Below, piece by piece: positions 55,360 to 64,000 of a stretch of DNA of 64,000 nt. Each line of letters starts with the position of its first letter. Position 1 is the first letter of the stretch. The position numbers and the translations under genes were made by a program. Below the pieces are notes generated by a model that saw only the letters and a list, made by a program, of their open reading frames with translations, was not told the DNA's origin and searched no databases. The stretch covers positions 62,001-126,000 of the forward strand of contig NZ_JAESVP010000005.1 in NCBI RefSeq assembly GCF_016765795.1, in the 5' to 3' direction. Source of the DNA: Fuscibacter oryzae (GTDB lineage Bacteria > Pseudomonadota > Alphaproteobacteria > Rhodobacterales > Rhodobacteraceae).

Positions 55360-57015
55360 CTAACCCCGCCGGATGAACCCGTATTTCAGCAACCAGATCA
55401 GCACCCGGTCAGTGCCCGCCACGTTCAGCCCGACCGCCCGCGCAACCTCGGCCCGCGTCGCCCCCGTTGCGGGAATGGTGGCCAGCACCGCCGCGATGCG
55501 GTCGGGCGCAGCGAATATGCGGCCAAGCCCCTGATAGTTGCGCACGGCCAGAACCGCCGCCAGATCGGGCTGGCCGGTGCGGTCCACCGGCAGCAGCAGG
55601 GTCTGACCAAACTCTGCCCGCTCGGTCGGCCAGGCGGCGAACAGGGCGGTGGGTGAGGGCGCAATGGGCAGCGCATCGGGGGCATAGCGCAAGGCGCGGG
55701 TGGCGGCCTTGCGCCGCGCGGTCTGTTCAGCCCATAGATCCTGCATCTGCGGCACCACTTGCGACCAGTCATAAAGCGCCCGCGCCCGGCACCCGCCCGC
55801 CTGCCCCATCCGGGCGCGCAAGGCGGGGTTCTGCGCCAGATCCATGATCCGCGTTACCAATTCGCCCATATCCACCTCGGTCAGGGCCGAAGTGGCCGCA
55901 CAATACTGCGGGTAGTTGTCGATGCCGCCCTGATAGCGCAGCGCCTCGGGCGCCAGATGGCCGGACGACAGGCTGCGGGTGGTGACGCGAAAGCCCACAT
56001 CGGGGGTGACGGTATCCTTCATCCCGTCCCAGTCGCTGACCAGAACCGGCAGGCCCGCCGCCATCGCCTCGATGGGCGCAAGGCCAAAGGTTTCCTGAAT
56101 ATTGTCGATCAGGAACAGGAAGGCATCGGCCCCCGACAGCGCCGCCTTGCGGTCTGCCGCCTGTGCGCCATCAAGGATCAGAAAGCCGACATCGGGCATC
56201 ATCACCCGCGCGCCATCTTCAAACACCTTGCGGGAGTAATCGTCGCGGAAGACGCCGCACAGCACCAGATGCAACCGCTGCCCGCCCAGCCGCCGCTGCG
56301 CCTCGGCCAGTGCCGTGAACACCGGCAGGGGATCAAACTTTTCATGCGGGGTCAGACGGGCGATGGTGGTGAAAACCACATCCCCCGGCCCCGCCCCCAG
56401 CCTGTCGCGCAAGCCCGCGCCCGCCGCCTTGTCGGGCACGAAATCGCCGGTGTTGATGCCAAGGGGGATCACCGGCAGCATGGGCCGGGGCGGCAGGCGC
56501 GCGCGCAGATGCACCGCCAGATGATTGTCGATCAAATCAAGCTGATAGCTGACCGAGGCATGGACCGCCCGGCTGGTGCAGATCACCGCATCCCAATCGC
56601 CCACGGGCGCGGTGCGCAGCGACAGCCACCCCTCCATCACGGCGGCGGTCGAGGTGGTGTGGGTGATCCCGCACAGCGACCACGCCGTATTGCCATGGGT
56701 CACGCGCCGCCACGCCTCGGTCGCGAAATTGGGGCTGGGGTAATAGACGGTGCCCACAGGCGCGATGCTGCCGGGGCGCAGCAGGGGCGCATGGCGCAGC
56801 GCCAGACCGGGCCGCAGCCGCGCCGCCAGATCGCACACCGCTGCCAATTCGCCCTCGGTCTTCGACAGCACCACCGCCTCGGCCACATCGGCATGGGCCA
56901 GAAACCCGCGCAGGAAACTTTCACCCGCCACGCGGCGCCCGTTGATGCCCTTCGCCGCCGGGTCATAGCCGTCCTGCGCATACCACAGGGCGGCGTTGCG
57001 GATGGGGTCGGTCAT
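55360..57015 (-). CDS. GT4-type glycosyltransferase with C-terminal winged-helix-like tail
   Basis: Glycosyltransferase group 1 (GT-B fold) protein of 551 residues, longer than the usual ~380. Sugar-nucleotide site features are FTTIARLTPHEKFDPLPVFTAL, the FLILDGAQAADRKAALSGADAFLFL and ETFGLAPIEAMAAGLPVLVSDW (E-x7-E motif). The last ~35 residues (GATRAEVARAVGLNVAGTD then RVLIWLLKYGFIRR) look like a winged-helix module. The start at 57015 overlaps the methyltransferase stop by 4 bases. Donor and acceptor are unknown; a surface glycan is likely (inference). Confidence 0.82.
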   Translation of the reverse strand: MTDPIRNAALWYAQDGYDPAAKGINGRRVAGESFLRGFLAHADVAEAVVLSKTEGELAAVCDLAARLRPGLALRHAPLLRPGSIAPVGTVYYPSPNFATEAWRRVTHGNTAWSLCGITHTTSTAAVMEGWLSLRTAPVGDWDAVICTSRAVHASVSYQLDLIDNHLAVHLRARLPPRPMLPVIPLGINTGDFVPDKAAGAGLRDRLGAGPGDVVFTTIARLTPHEKFDPLPVFTALAEAQRRLGGQRLHLVLCGVFRDDYSRKVFEDGARVMMPDVGFLILDGAQAADRKAALSGADAFLFLIDNIQETFGLAPIEAMAAGLPVLVSDWDGMKDTVTPDVGFRVTTRSLSSGHLAPEALRYQGGIDNYPQYCAATSALTEVDMGELVTRIMDLAQNPALRARMGQAGGCRARALYDWSQVVPQMQDLWAEQTARRKAATRALRYAPDALPIAPSPTALFAAWPTERAEFGQTLLLPVDRTGQPDLAAVLAVRNYQGLGRIFAAPDRIAAVLATIPATGATRAEVARAVGLNVAGTDRVLIWLLKYGFIRRG

Positions 57016-57815
57016 GCCCGCCGCTCCATCCACAGCCAGGGTGTCGGTTTGGCCCGCCATTCCCAATAGGCCAGCAGGCGGTCAAGATCGGACAGTTCCT
57101 CCATCCAACCGGGCAAGGGCGCGGGCGACAGGGCGCGGTCGATCCGGGTGACGGTATGGGTGGGGGCAAACCGCTGGGTCAGCCGGGCCAGCAGACCGCG
57201 AGAGGCACCTTCATGCACCTCGACCAGCAGGTCGGCATGGGCCAGACCGGGGGCAAGGGCGGGGTCCAGCAAGCCATCCTCGGCCCCTTCAATATCGCAC
57301 AGAACAAAGGTTTTCTGGTCTGCACAGAGGGCAAAATCATCGTGGGTCAGAACGCCGCCCACCTCCACCCGGTCGGCCACACCGTTCAACGCCGCCAGAT
57401 CGCGGCACAGCCCTTGGGCCCGCGCATCGCTGTCGCGCGCCATCACCCGCACCCCGGGCATCCGCCGGGCCAACCCCACGGCGTAATAGCCTTCGGCGCA
57501 GCCCACATCGATCACCAGCCCATAACCCCCGCCAATCACCTTTTCGATGACAGGCGTCAGCGAGGCCTCATAAAGACCCAGCAACCGAGGGGCTGCCCCC
57601 CCTTCCACCGCACCGACGCCATAAACCATCCCGGCAAAGGGGCCATGAGCCACCACCGTGCCCGACCGCTTGGCCAGCGTGGTCGCAACCATGCCAGACC
57701 GCCATTTGGCCAAGAGCCGCAGCGCCGACAAAAGCTGCGCCTCGCTGGGGGCCGCTTCGGCGATCCGCGCCAGCCGCGCAGCGACCTCGATCATTCGGGG
57801 CGAGGTCTTGGCCAT
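57012..57815 (-). CDS. FkbM-like SAM-dependent methyltransferase
   Basis: SAM methyltransferase of 267 residues: motif [19 protein letters not shown] (about residue 95), motif [19 protein letters not shown] and a C-terminal [16 protein letters not shown], the pattern of FkbM-type O-methyltransferases that act on sugars. GGAGGAC lies just upstream of the ATG. It is translationally coupled to the glycosyltransferase gene, which suggests they modify the same glycan. It diverges from cobS over about 170 bases. Confidence 0.8.
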   Translation of the reverse strand: MAKTSPRMIEVAARLARIAEAAPSEAQLLSALRLLAKWRSGMVATTLAKRSGTVVAHGPFAGMVYGVGAVEGGAAPRLLGLYEASLTPVIEKVIGGGYGLVIDVGCAEGYYAVGLARRMPGVRVMARDSDARAQGLCRDLAALNGVADRVEVGGVLTHDDFALCADQKTFVLCDIEGAEDGLLDPALAPGLAHADLLVEVHEGASRGLLARLTQRFAPTHTVTRIDRALSPAPLPGWMEELSDLDRLLAYWEWRAKPTPWLWMERRA

Positions 57816-57984
57816 GGGTCCTCCTGTCCTGACCCGATGCCTAGCGCGCGCGCCAATGCCTGTCCATTGTCGCGCGCAGAACAGGTTGCGCCGCTCGTCC
57901 CCTTGCAGGCCCCTTGGATATGTTCCACAACAGCTTGAAGACGTTTGCGGGCACCCTGCCCGCCCGATGGATTGGGCCTTTGCG

Positions 57985-58959
57985 ATGCTGGATACTGTGA
58001 TGAAACCCACCGAAGAAATCTCGGTCCGCGATGTGTTCGGGATTGATACCGAAATGCGCGTCAAAGGGTTCGCAGATCGCACCGACCGCGTGCCCGAAAT
58101 CGATCCGACCTATAAGTTCGACCCCGACACCACCTTGGCCATCCTTGCAGGCTTTGCCTATAACCGCCGCGTGATGATCCAGGGGTATCACGGCACGGGG
58201 AAATCGACCCATATCGAACAGGTCGCGGCGCGGCTGAACTGGCCCTGCGTGCGCGTGAACCTTGACAGCCACATCAGCCGGATCGACCTGATCGGCAAGG
58301 ATGCGATCAAGCTGAAAGACGGCAAGCAGGTGACCGAGTTCCATGAGGGCATCCTGCCTTGGGCGCTGCGCAACCCCGTTGCCATCGTGTTCGATGAATA
58401 TGACGCGGGCCGGGCGGACGTGATGTTCGTCATCCAGCGCGTGCTGGAGCATGACGGCAAGTTGACCCTGCTGGATCAGAACGAAATCATCACGCCCCAC
58501 CCGTCCTTCCGCCTGTTCGCCACCGCGAACACCGTGGGCCTTGGCGACACGACCGGCCTGTACCACGGCACCCAGCAGATCAACCAGGCGCAGATGGACC
58601 GCTGGTCCCTTGTGGCCACGCTGAACTATCTGTCGCATGACGCCGAGGCGGCCATCGTTCTGGCCAAGTCGCCCCATTACAACACCGAAAAGGGCCGCAA
58701 GACGATCAGCCAAATGGTGACCGTCGCCGACCTGACGCGCACCGCCTTTATGAACGGCGATCTGTCCACCGTCATGTCGCCGCGCACCGTGCTGAACTGG
58801 GCCGCCAATGCCGAGATTTTCCGCAACGTCGGCTATGCCTTCCGCCTGTCGTTCCTGAACAAATGCGATGAGCTGGAACGCCAGACCGTGGCCGAATTCT
58901 ACCAGCGCTGCTTTGGCGAGGAACTGCCGGAGAGTGCAGCGAGTCAGGCGATGAAGTAA
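57985..58959 (+). CDS. cobS: Aerobic cobaltochelatase subunit CobS
   Basis: AAA+ ATPase subunit that with CobT drives CobN to put cobalt into hydrogenobyrinic acid a,c-diamide in aerobic B12 synthesis. The 324 residues have Walker [10 protein letters not shown] (67-75), Walker [10 protein letters not shown] (D137-E138), sensor-type [18 protein letters not shown] and the C-terminal helical lid. ATGs at 57967 and 58000 are alternatives; 57985 ([13 protein letters not shown]) is chosen by family likeness, with no strong ribosome site. A strong terminator follows, separating it from cobT. Confidence 0.93.
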   Translation: MLDTVMKPTEEISVRDVFGIDTEMRVKGFADRTDRVPEIDPTYKFDPDTTLAILAGFAYNRRVMIQGYHGTGKSTHIEQVAARLNWPCVRVNLDSHISRIDLIGKDAIKLKDGKQVTEFHEGILPWALRNPVAIVFDEYDAGRADVMFVIQRVLEHDGKLTLLDQNEIITPHPSFRLFATANTVGLGDTTGLYHGTQQINQAQMDRWSLVATLNYLSHDAEAAIVLAKSPHYNTEKGRKTISQMVTVADLTRTAFMNGDLSTVMSPRTVLNWAANAEIFRNVGYAFRLSFLNKCDELERQTVAEFYQRCFGEELPESAASQAMK

Positions 58960-58980
58960 GCCCGCCCACCCGGCGCACTG

Positions 58981-59011
58981 AAAGGGCGGCCTTGGCCGCC
59001 CTTTTCATTTT
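58981..59011 (+). terminator. Intrinsic terminator after cobS
   Basis: AAAGGGCGGCC-TT-GGCCGCCCTTT stem with TTTTCATTTT after it, 20 bases past the cobS stop. The left arm AAAGGGCGGCC is repeated exactly at 59784-59794. Confidence 0.88.
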
Positions 59012-59182
59012 GGTAAGGAGGGTGGGCTGCCTGGAGCCAATCAGCGACATTCAGGCAAGCCGCAAAATAGAAGGTTTTTCGCAGCGGCAGCAACGCAACT
59101 AGCCCCTTTTCTGCCGGACCAATGAGTTGCCGTTAGATGCGGTCGTAGCCCAAACAGACCAATGCTATGCTGCGGCTGACTC
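59012..59182. other. Non-coding low-GC flank upstream of the HEPN-like gene
   Basis: No gene, promoter or repeat is confidently seen between the cobS terminator and the HEPN-like start. Composition is below the window average. Confidence 0.35.
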
Positions 59183-59635
59183 GTGACTTTGCCTGAGGAA
59201 ACGGATTTGGATGAAGACGCAAAATGGGCATTTATTACCGCGCTTGACGACGAACTGCTGAAAGGCGGCGCTACCATGTCGGAATGGTGCGCCTTCATCG
59301 TTCGCGATTGCGACTATGCCTTCGTCGGAGGCGCAAACCTAGCGACCGTTATTGCCGCTACTGCTGCAATCGAAACGTATCTTCGCGCCGAGTATGCAGG
59401 CGGGAGGCGTATTCGCCTTGCAGATTTGATTGATAACGCGCCCATCGAACAGGGGCTTCGAGAAGACATTCATAGGCTGCGAAGATATCGCAACACATGG
59501 GTTCATGTTGCAACCCCGGAAGATGATAACGAAATTTTGGAGAACCCAGAGGAATATGAAAAGCAACTTGAAGAATGGGCCAAGCTGGCCCAGCGCATCC
59601 TACGCCGGACCATTTATGAAAATCAGTGGGTGTAA
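59183..59635 (+). CDS. HEPN-like protein, unknown role
   Basis: A 150-residue acidic protein with the HEPN-type motif R-N-x3-H at 103-108 (RNTWVH), preceded by LREDIHRLRRY, as in DUF4145/ApeA-like HEPN domains, many of which are RNases of defence or toxin systems. The N-terminal half is helical (VIAATAAIETYLRAEYAG). GC is about 49% (four 60-base lines counted between 59221 and 59580) against about 64% nearby, and its codon use is also unlike its neighbours, suggesting transfer. A GTG at 59183 is the only start upstream of the conserved part; no ribosome site is clear. No partner nucleotidyltransferase or antitoxin is adjacent. Confidence 0.55.
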   Translation: MTLPEETDLDEDAKWAFITALDDELLKGGATMSEWCAFIVRDCDYAFVGGANLATVIAATAAIETYLRAEYAGGRRIRLADLIDNAPIEQGLREDIHRLRRYRNTWVHVATPEDDNEILENPEEYEKQLEEWAKLAQRILRRTIYENQWV

Positions 59636-59777
59636 ATGCGTCTGCCGACGTGAACGTCCACTCTACCGCCGAGCAGATCGTTAATGCTGCGACAGCGAAC
59701 CGATTTGCGCGGATGCAGCAAATAGCAGTGAGGTCCGCAAAGCTGCCCCCCTTTACGATGTTCCATCCGAAATGTCC
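59636..59777. other. Non-coding low-GC flank downstream of the HEPN-like gene
   Basis: No supported open frame. The sequence has several short GCAGCAAA/GCAGTGAGG-like pieces without a clear structure. Confidence 0.3.
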
Positions 59778-59811
59778 AAAAGAAAAGGGCGGCCCGCACC
59801 GGACCGCCCTT
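59778..59811 (-). terminator. Intrinsic terminator of the FMN reductase gene
   Basis: Minus-strand stem AAGGGCGG/CCGCCCTT (8 bp, 11-nt loop) followed by TTTTCTTTT, 20 bases beyond the reductase stop. It carries the second copy of the AAAGGGCGGCC repeat. Confidence 0.8.
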
Positions 59812-59830
59812 CGTCTTCAAGTCGTTCAGA

Positions 59831-60415
59831 TCAGCCGCGCGCGGCTTTGGTCGCCTTGGCCCACCAGGTCACATCGTCCAGCAGGGCCTTGGCCGGGCCG
59901 TCGATCGAACCGGCGATATCGGCCAGATTGCCCGAGCCGCCAAAGCCGGGGTGAACCTTGAAGAAGTCGCCACCACCGATATGCACGCCCGCGCGCACCG
60001 GCACCATTTGCAGCTCCACCGCGATGTTGCGCAGGTGTTCGGCCGCACGGGTGCCGCCGACCGAACCATAGGCCACGATGCCTGCCGGTTTGCGCGCCCA
60101 TTCCACATAGGCCTGATCCAGCGCGTTCTTCAGAACGCCGGTGATCGAGCGGTTGTATTCCGCAACCACGAAAATATAGCCGTCGAATTCCGCCAGTTTC
60201 GCCTGCCAGGCCTTGGCCACTTCGTTCACCGAAGGCACCCAGGCGTTCGAGGCAACCTCGTCAAAGAACGGCATCGGATAGTCGCGCAGGTCCACGACCT
60301 CGACATCCAGTTCGCCATGATCGGCGGCTTTTTCGACGATCCATTTGGTCGGAATGTCGGCAAAGCGGGTCGGGCGGGTCGAGGAAACGATAACGGCGAT
60401 TTTCGGTTTGGACAT
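59831..60415 (-). CDS. NADPH-dependent FMN reductase-family protein
   Basis: Flavodoxin-fold oxidoreductase of 194 residues. The FMN phosphate loop is VIVSSTRPTRFADIP, followed by FDGYIFVVAEYNRSITGVLKNALDQAY and IVAYGSVGGTRAAEHLR, typical of the NADPH-dependent FMN reductase/ArsH/azoreductase-like family. Substrate unknown. It lies between cobS and cobT on the opposite strand and diverges from cobT over 163 bases. GC is normal for the window, so it was not part of the low-GC segment next to it. Confidence 0.85.
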   Translation of the reverse strand: MSKPKIAVIVSSTRPTRFADIPTKWIVEKAADHGELDVEVVDLRDYPMPFFDEVASNAWVPSVNEVAKAWQAKLAEFDGYIFVVAEYNRSITGVLKNALDQAYVEWARKPAGIVAYGSVGGTRAAEHLRNIAVELQMVPVRAGVHIGGGDFFKVHPGFGGSGNLADIAGSIDGPAKALLDDVTWWAKATKAARG

Positions 60416-60578
60416 GATGGCCTCCTGCTGGGCATTTCAATTCGCTGGCGACAACATGGCGCTGCCGCTGCAATGCGGCAATTCGCAGAAAATGCGCGGG
60501 GTCTGTGCGTGATTGCACCAATGCGCCGGGTCGTTTGGCACCCTTGCCCCTGCGCCCGCCCGGTGCCAATGTGGCCCC

Positions 60579-62447
60579 ATGACCAAGCCCAGCGACAACC
60601 CCGCCGATCCGTTCAAAAAGGCCCTCGCCGAGGCCACCAAGACCATGGCCGATGACCCGGACATGACCGTGACATTCTCGGTCGATCCGGCGGGCATGAA
60701 CAAAGAAGGCGTGCGCCTGCCGCAGGTTTCGCGCCGCATGACGCGGGATGAGGTGCTGCTGGCACGTGGCACGGCGGATGCCTTTGCGCTGAAGCGCAAG
60801 TACCATGATGAGGCGGTTTCAAACCGCTATGCCCCCACCGGCAACCTTGCGCGCGAGATTTATGACGCGATGGAGACCGCCCGGTGTGAGGCGGTGGGGG
60901 CCCGCGCCATGCCCGGCACGGCCACCAACATCGACGCCAAAATCCAGTGGGAGGCCGACCGCAAGGGCTATTCCCAGATCACCACGGCGGCAGAGGCCCC
61001 CTTGCCGGTGGCCGCGGGCTATCTGGTGCGGCAACTGGCGACGGGGCGACCCTTGCCCAAAGGCGCGCAGCATGTCGCCGACCTGTGGCGCGGTTTTGTC
61101 GAGGAACAGGCGGGCGGCACGCTGGAAGGGCTGGACGATGTGCTGGCCGATCAGGCCGCCTTTGCCCGGCTGGCCCGCAAGGTGATTGCCGATCTGGGCT
61201 ATGGCGACCAGTTGGGCGACGACCCCGACATGGACGACCCGCAGGATGACGGCGGCGAGGATCAGGCGCAGGATCAGCCCGACTCTGCGGGCGAGGACCA
61301 AAGCGAATCCGACGAAACCGAGGCCAGCCCCGAACAGACGCAGGAAGACCAGCAAGACCAGTCGCAAGCTCAGGTCACAACCGAAGATTCCGCCGATATG
61401 GAGCAGGGCGATGAGACCGAAATGCCCGATGGCGAGGCCCCGCTGGAGCCGCCCCCACCCGCGCCCTATTCCGACGCCGACCCGAACTACGCGGTTTACA
61501 CCACTGATTTCGATGAGGAAATCAAGGCCGAAGACCTTGCCGAACCGGCCGAACTGGAGCGTCTGCGCGCCTATCTGGACCAGCAGCTTGACCCGCTGAA
61601 AGGCGCTGTCGGGCGGCTGGCCAACAAGTTGCAGCGCCGCTTGCAGGCCCAGCAAAACAGAAGCTGGCTGTTTGATCTAGAGGAAGGCACGCTGGATGCG
61701 GGCCGCCTTGCCCGCGTCGTGGCAAACCCGACAACGCCGCTGTCGTTCAAATGGGAAAAGGATACCGAATTCCGCGACACCGTGGTGACGCTGCTGATCG
61801 ACAATTCCGGTTCCATGCGGGGCCGCCCGATCTCGATTGCCGCGATCTGCGCCGATGTGCTGGCGCGCACATTGGAGCGGTGCAGCGTGAAGGTGGAAAT
61901 TCTGGGCTTTACCACCCGCGCATGGAAGGGCGGGCAGGCCCGTGAACGCTGGCTGGCGCAGGGGCGCCCGCAACAGCCGGGCCGCCTGAACGACCTGCGC
62001 CACATCATCTATAAAGGGGCCGATGCGCCCTGGCGGCGGGCGCGGGCCAATCTGGGTCTGATGATGAAAGAGGGGCTGCTGAAGGAAAACATCGACGGTG
62101 AGGCGCTGGAATGGGCGCATCGCCGGATGCAAGCCCGGCCAGAGGCGCGCAAGATCCTGATGGTGATTTCCGATGGCGCGCCGGTCGATGACAGCACTCT
62201 GTCGGTCAACCCCGCATCGTTCCTGGAAAAGCATTTGCGCGATGTGATCGCGATGGTCGAAAAGCGCAAGGCGGTGGAGCTGATTGCCATTGGCATCGGC
62301 CATGACGTGACCCGCTATTACCAGCGCGCCGTCACGATCACCGATGTCGAGCAGCTTGCGGGTGCCATGACTGAACAGCTTGCCAGCCTGTTCGAGGTGG
62401 ACCCGAGGAAGCGGGCCAAAGCGCAGGGCTTCCGGCGGGCGGTGTAA
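60579..62447 (+). CDS. cobT: Aerobic cobaltochelatase subunit CobT
   Basis: VWA-domain partner of CobS in cobalt insertion for aerobic B12 synthesis. The 622 residues contain an N-terminal helical domain (about 1-200), a long acidic Asp/Glu/Gln-rich linker (209-293) and a C-terminal von Willebrand A domain with the MIDAS D408-S410-S412 ([11 protein letters not shown]). The ATG at 60579 fits the family start ([16 protein letters not shown]). It is separated from cobS by the HEPN-like and FMN reductase genes, unlike the adjacent cobS-cobT pair usual in relatives (recalled). Confidence 0.95.
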   Translation: MTKPSDNPADPFKKALAEATKTMADDPDMTVTFSVDPAGMNKEGVRLPQVSRRMTRDEVLLARGTADAFALKRKYHDEAVSNRYAPTGNLAREIYDAMETARCEAVGARAMPGTATNIDAKIQWEADRKGYSQITTAAEAPLPVAAGYLVRQLATGRPLPKGAQHVADLWRGFVEEQAGGTLEGLDDVLADQAAFARLARKVIADLGYGDQLGDDPDMDDPQDDGGEDQAQDQPDSAGEDQSESDETEASPEQTQEDQQDQSQAQVTTEDSADMEQGDETEMPDGEAPLEPPPPAPYSDADPNYAVYTTDFDEEIKAEDLAEPAELERLRAYLDQQLDPLKGAVGRLANKLQRRLQAQQNRSWLFDLEEGTLDAGRLARVVANPTTPLSFKWEKDTEFRDTVVTLLIDNSGSMRGRPISIAAICADVLARTLERCSVKVEILGFTTRAWKGGQARERWLAQGRPQQPGRLNDLRHIIYKGADAPWRRARANLGLMMKEGLLKENIDGEALEWAHRRMQARPEARKILMVISDGAPVDDSTLSVNPASFLEKHLRDVIAMVEKRKAVELIAIGIGHDVTRYYQRAVTITDVEQLAGAMTEQLASLFEVDPRKRAKAQGFRRAV

Positions 62448-62480
62448 GGGGGCGTTGCCCCCTCGGGCCGCTGGCCCTTA

Positions 62481-62505
62481 CCCTCAGGATATTTATGAAC
62501 AGATG
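62481..62505 (-). repeat. Dispersed intergenic element, copy 9 (inverted)
   Basis: Read on the minus strand: CATCTGTTCATAAATATCC then TGAGGG; identical to copies 3 and 8 over the first 19 bases. It lies between cobT and pepP, and its end is 12 bases from the pepP start, so it is close to that gene's ribosome site. Confidence 0.7.
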
Positions 62506-62516
62506 ATGAGGCGATG

Positions 62517-64000
62517 ATGTTTCAGACCTTTGACAGTCCTGCCAATCCGGCGCAGGGCCCGGCCCGTCTGGCAGCGCTGCGGGCGAAACTGGCGGCCGAG
62601 GGGCTGGCAGGCTTCATCATTCCGCGGTCTGATGTGCATCAAGGCGAATATGTTGCCGCGCGCGATGAACGATTGCAGTGGCTGACCGGGTTCACCGGGT
62701 CGGCAGGCTTCTGCATCGTGCTGCCCGATGTTGCGGGGGTGTTCATCGACGGGCGCTACCGCACGCAAGTGAAGGGTCAGGTCGATCTGGCGCATTACAC
62801 TCCGGTGCCCTGGCCCGAGGTGAAGCCCGGCGACTGGATCAGGGATCATCTGGCTGCGGGGGCGGTGGGGTTCGACCCCTGGCTGCACAGCGCGGACGAG
62901 GTGGCCCGGATTGAGGCGGCGCTGGAGGGCGCGGGCCTTGACCTGCGCCCGGTGGCGAACATGGTCGATGCAATCTGGCCCGATCAGCCCCCTGCCCCGA
63001 TGGGACGGGCCTTTGCCCACCCCGAAGCGATTGCCGGGGAAAGCAGCGCGGCCAAGCGGGCGCGGCTGGCCGAAGGGTTGCGCAAGGCAGGACAGACGGC
63101 CGCCGTGATCACCCTGCCGGATTCGCTGTGCTGGCTGTTGAACCTGCGGGGCGCGGATGTGCCGCGAAACCCGATCCTGCACGGCTTTGCCATTCTTCAC
63201 GACGACGCGCGCGTGACGCTGTTTGCCGAAGGTGCGAAGTTTGACGAGGCGACGCTGGCCACCCTTGGCCCGCATGTCACACTGCGCCCGCCTGCCGCCT
63301 TTGTGCCCGCGCTGCACACGCTGCAAGGCCCCGTGCGGGTGGACAAGGGCACCGCCCCCATCGCCGTGCGGCTGGAGCTGGAGGATGCCGGGGTGGCCGC
63401 GGTCTGGGGCGATGACCCCTGCCGCCTGCCCAAAGCCAAGAAGAACGCCGCCGAGATTGCCGGGATGAGAGAGGCGCATCTGCGCGACGGGGCGGCGATG
63501 GTCGAGTTCCTGTGCTGGCTGGATGCCCAACCGCAAGGCAGCCTGACCGAAATTTCGGTTGTGCGGTCATTGGAAGGATTTCGCCGCGCGACCAACGCTT
63601 TGCATGACATTTCGTTCGACACGATCAGCGGATCGGGCCCGAACGGCGCCATCATGCACTATCGCGTGACCGAAGAGTCGAACCGCGCCGTCGGGCGGGA
63701 TGAGTTGCTGCTGGTGGACAGCGGCGCGCAATATCTGGATGGCACGACCGACATCACCCGCACCATTGCCATGGGCGACCCCGGTGATTTTGCCCGGGCC
63801 TGCTATACCCGCGTGCTGCGCGGTTTGGTCGCGATCTCCCGCGCCCGCTGGCCGCGCGGGTTGTCGGGCCGCGATCTGGACCCGCTGGCGCGGTTTCCGC
63901 TGTGGGTCGAGGGGATGGATTTTGACCACGGCACCGGCCACGGCGTGGGGGCCTTCCTGTCGGTGCATGAAGGACCGCAGCGGCTAAGCCGGATCAACGA
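62517..64000 (+). CDS. pepP: Xaa-Pro aminopeptidase (aminopeptidase P), 3' end missing
   Basis: M24-family metallopeptidase that removes the N-terminal residue before proline. 494 residues are in the window, lacking perhaps the last 100. There are two N-terminal creatinase-like domains (about 15-300; LQWLTGFTGSAGFCIVLPD, INLR-like LLNLRGADVPRNP) and the start of the catalytic domain with metal ligands in LLLVDSGAQYLDGTTDITRT and MDFDHGTGHGVG. The ATG at 62517 has GAGG 5 bases upstream; an adjacent ATG at 62514 is possible. The gene runs off the right edge. Confidence 0.93.
   Translation, partial: MFQTFDSPANPAQGPARLAALRAKLAAEGLAGFIIPRSDVHQGEYVAARDERLQWLTGFTGSAGFCIVLPDVAGVFIDGRYRTQVKGQVDLAHYTPVPWPEVKPGDWIRDHLAAGAVGFDPWLHSADEVARIEAALEGAGLDLRPVANMVDAIWPDQPPAPMGRAFAHPEAIAGESSAAKRARLAEGLRKAGQTAAVITLPDSLCWLLNLRGADVPRNPILHGFAILHDDARVTLFAEGAKFDEATLATLGPHVTLRPPAAFVPALHTLQGPVRVDKGTAPIAVRLELEDAGVAAVWGDDPCRLPKAKKNAAEIAGMREAHLRDGAAMVEFLCWLDAQPQGSLTEISVVRSLEGFRRATNALHDISFDTISGSGPNGAIMHYRVTEESNRAVGRDELLLVDSGAQYLDGTTDITRTIAMGDPGDFARACYTRVLRGLVAISRARWPRGLSGRDLDPLARFPLWVEGMDFDHGTGHGVGAFLSVHEGPQRLSRIN

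Larger units (their letters stand above)
58981..59794. repeat. 11-bp direct repeat bounding a low-GC segment
   Basis: AAAGGGCGGCC occurs at 58981-58991 and 59784-59794, both within terminator stems. The enclosed ~790 bases hold the HEPN-like gene and low-GC flanks. It may mark an insertion or may be common terminator sequence. Confidence 0.4.

Noticed and set aside
59183-59635. HEPN-MNT toxin-antitoxin pair
   Set aside because: No nucleotidyltransferase (MNT) gene or other small partner gene is next to the HEPN-like gene.

Overview
The window is about 64 kb of high-GC (roughly 64%) chromosome with tightly packed, mostly housekeeping genes. Gene content and order point to the family Rhodobacteraceae (Alphaproteobacteria): mraZ behind a long leader, kbl-tdh with an XRE-cupin regulator, ppiD-trpE, trpGD/trpC-moaC-moeA-lexA-comEC-gltX-gltA, exbB-exbD-tonB, and bolA/J-domain protein/cobS/cobT of aerobic cobalamin synthesis. 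The genus cannot be fixed from the sequence alone. No rRNA operon, insertion sequence, prophage or CRISPR array was seen.

Layout. 1-1.3 kb: start of the division/cell-wall cluster on the minus strand (rsmH, mraZ), with a ~260-nt leader containing an intrinsic terminator (candidate UpsM sRNA) and a five-fold 10-bp repeat at the presumed promoter (candidate MraZ operator). 1.6-4.5 kb: threonine catabolism (tdh, kbl, XRE regulator). 4.6-8 kb: selO, tRNA-Pro(TGG), DUF192 protein, double cold-shock protein, pdxH. 8.1-14 kb: fabI, LysE-type exporter, gpt, membrane protein, aminotransferase, ppiD-like chaperone. 14-26.6 kb: trp genes with ung, molybdenum cofactor genes, lexA with an SOS box, comEC, gltX. 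26.6-31 kb: gltA, DUF1624 membrane protein, TonB energiser operon. 31-35 kb: polyamine-related genes (N-carbamoylputrescine amidase, ornithine-type decarboxylase, Lrp regulator) plus a DUF2235 hydrolase. 35-48 kb: HxlR regulator, DUF1428 and VOC proteins, valS, a HisC-like aminotransferase, DUF4177 protein, an HDAC-like amidohydrolase, gatB, a lytic transglycosylase lipoprotein and pepN. 48-54 kb: photolyase/cryptochrome with DUF2256, an ArsR-plus-three-SRPBCC operon, glcB. 54-64 kb: bolA, J-domain protein, a glycosyltransferase/methyltransferase pair, cobS, a low-GC HEPN-type gene, an FMN reductase, cobT and the start of pepP.

Most genes form short runs with ATGA or few-base overlaps. The least ordinary parts are: the mraZ leader; a family of dispersed intergenic elements (core AAATATCCCACGGGGGT, nine copies); a low-GC HEPN-like gene in a segment bounded by an 11-bp direct repeat between cobS and cobT; low-GC patches inside valS and glcB; and a possible hairpin switch followed by a G12 tract upstream of the N-carbamoylputrescine amidase gene.
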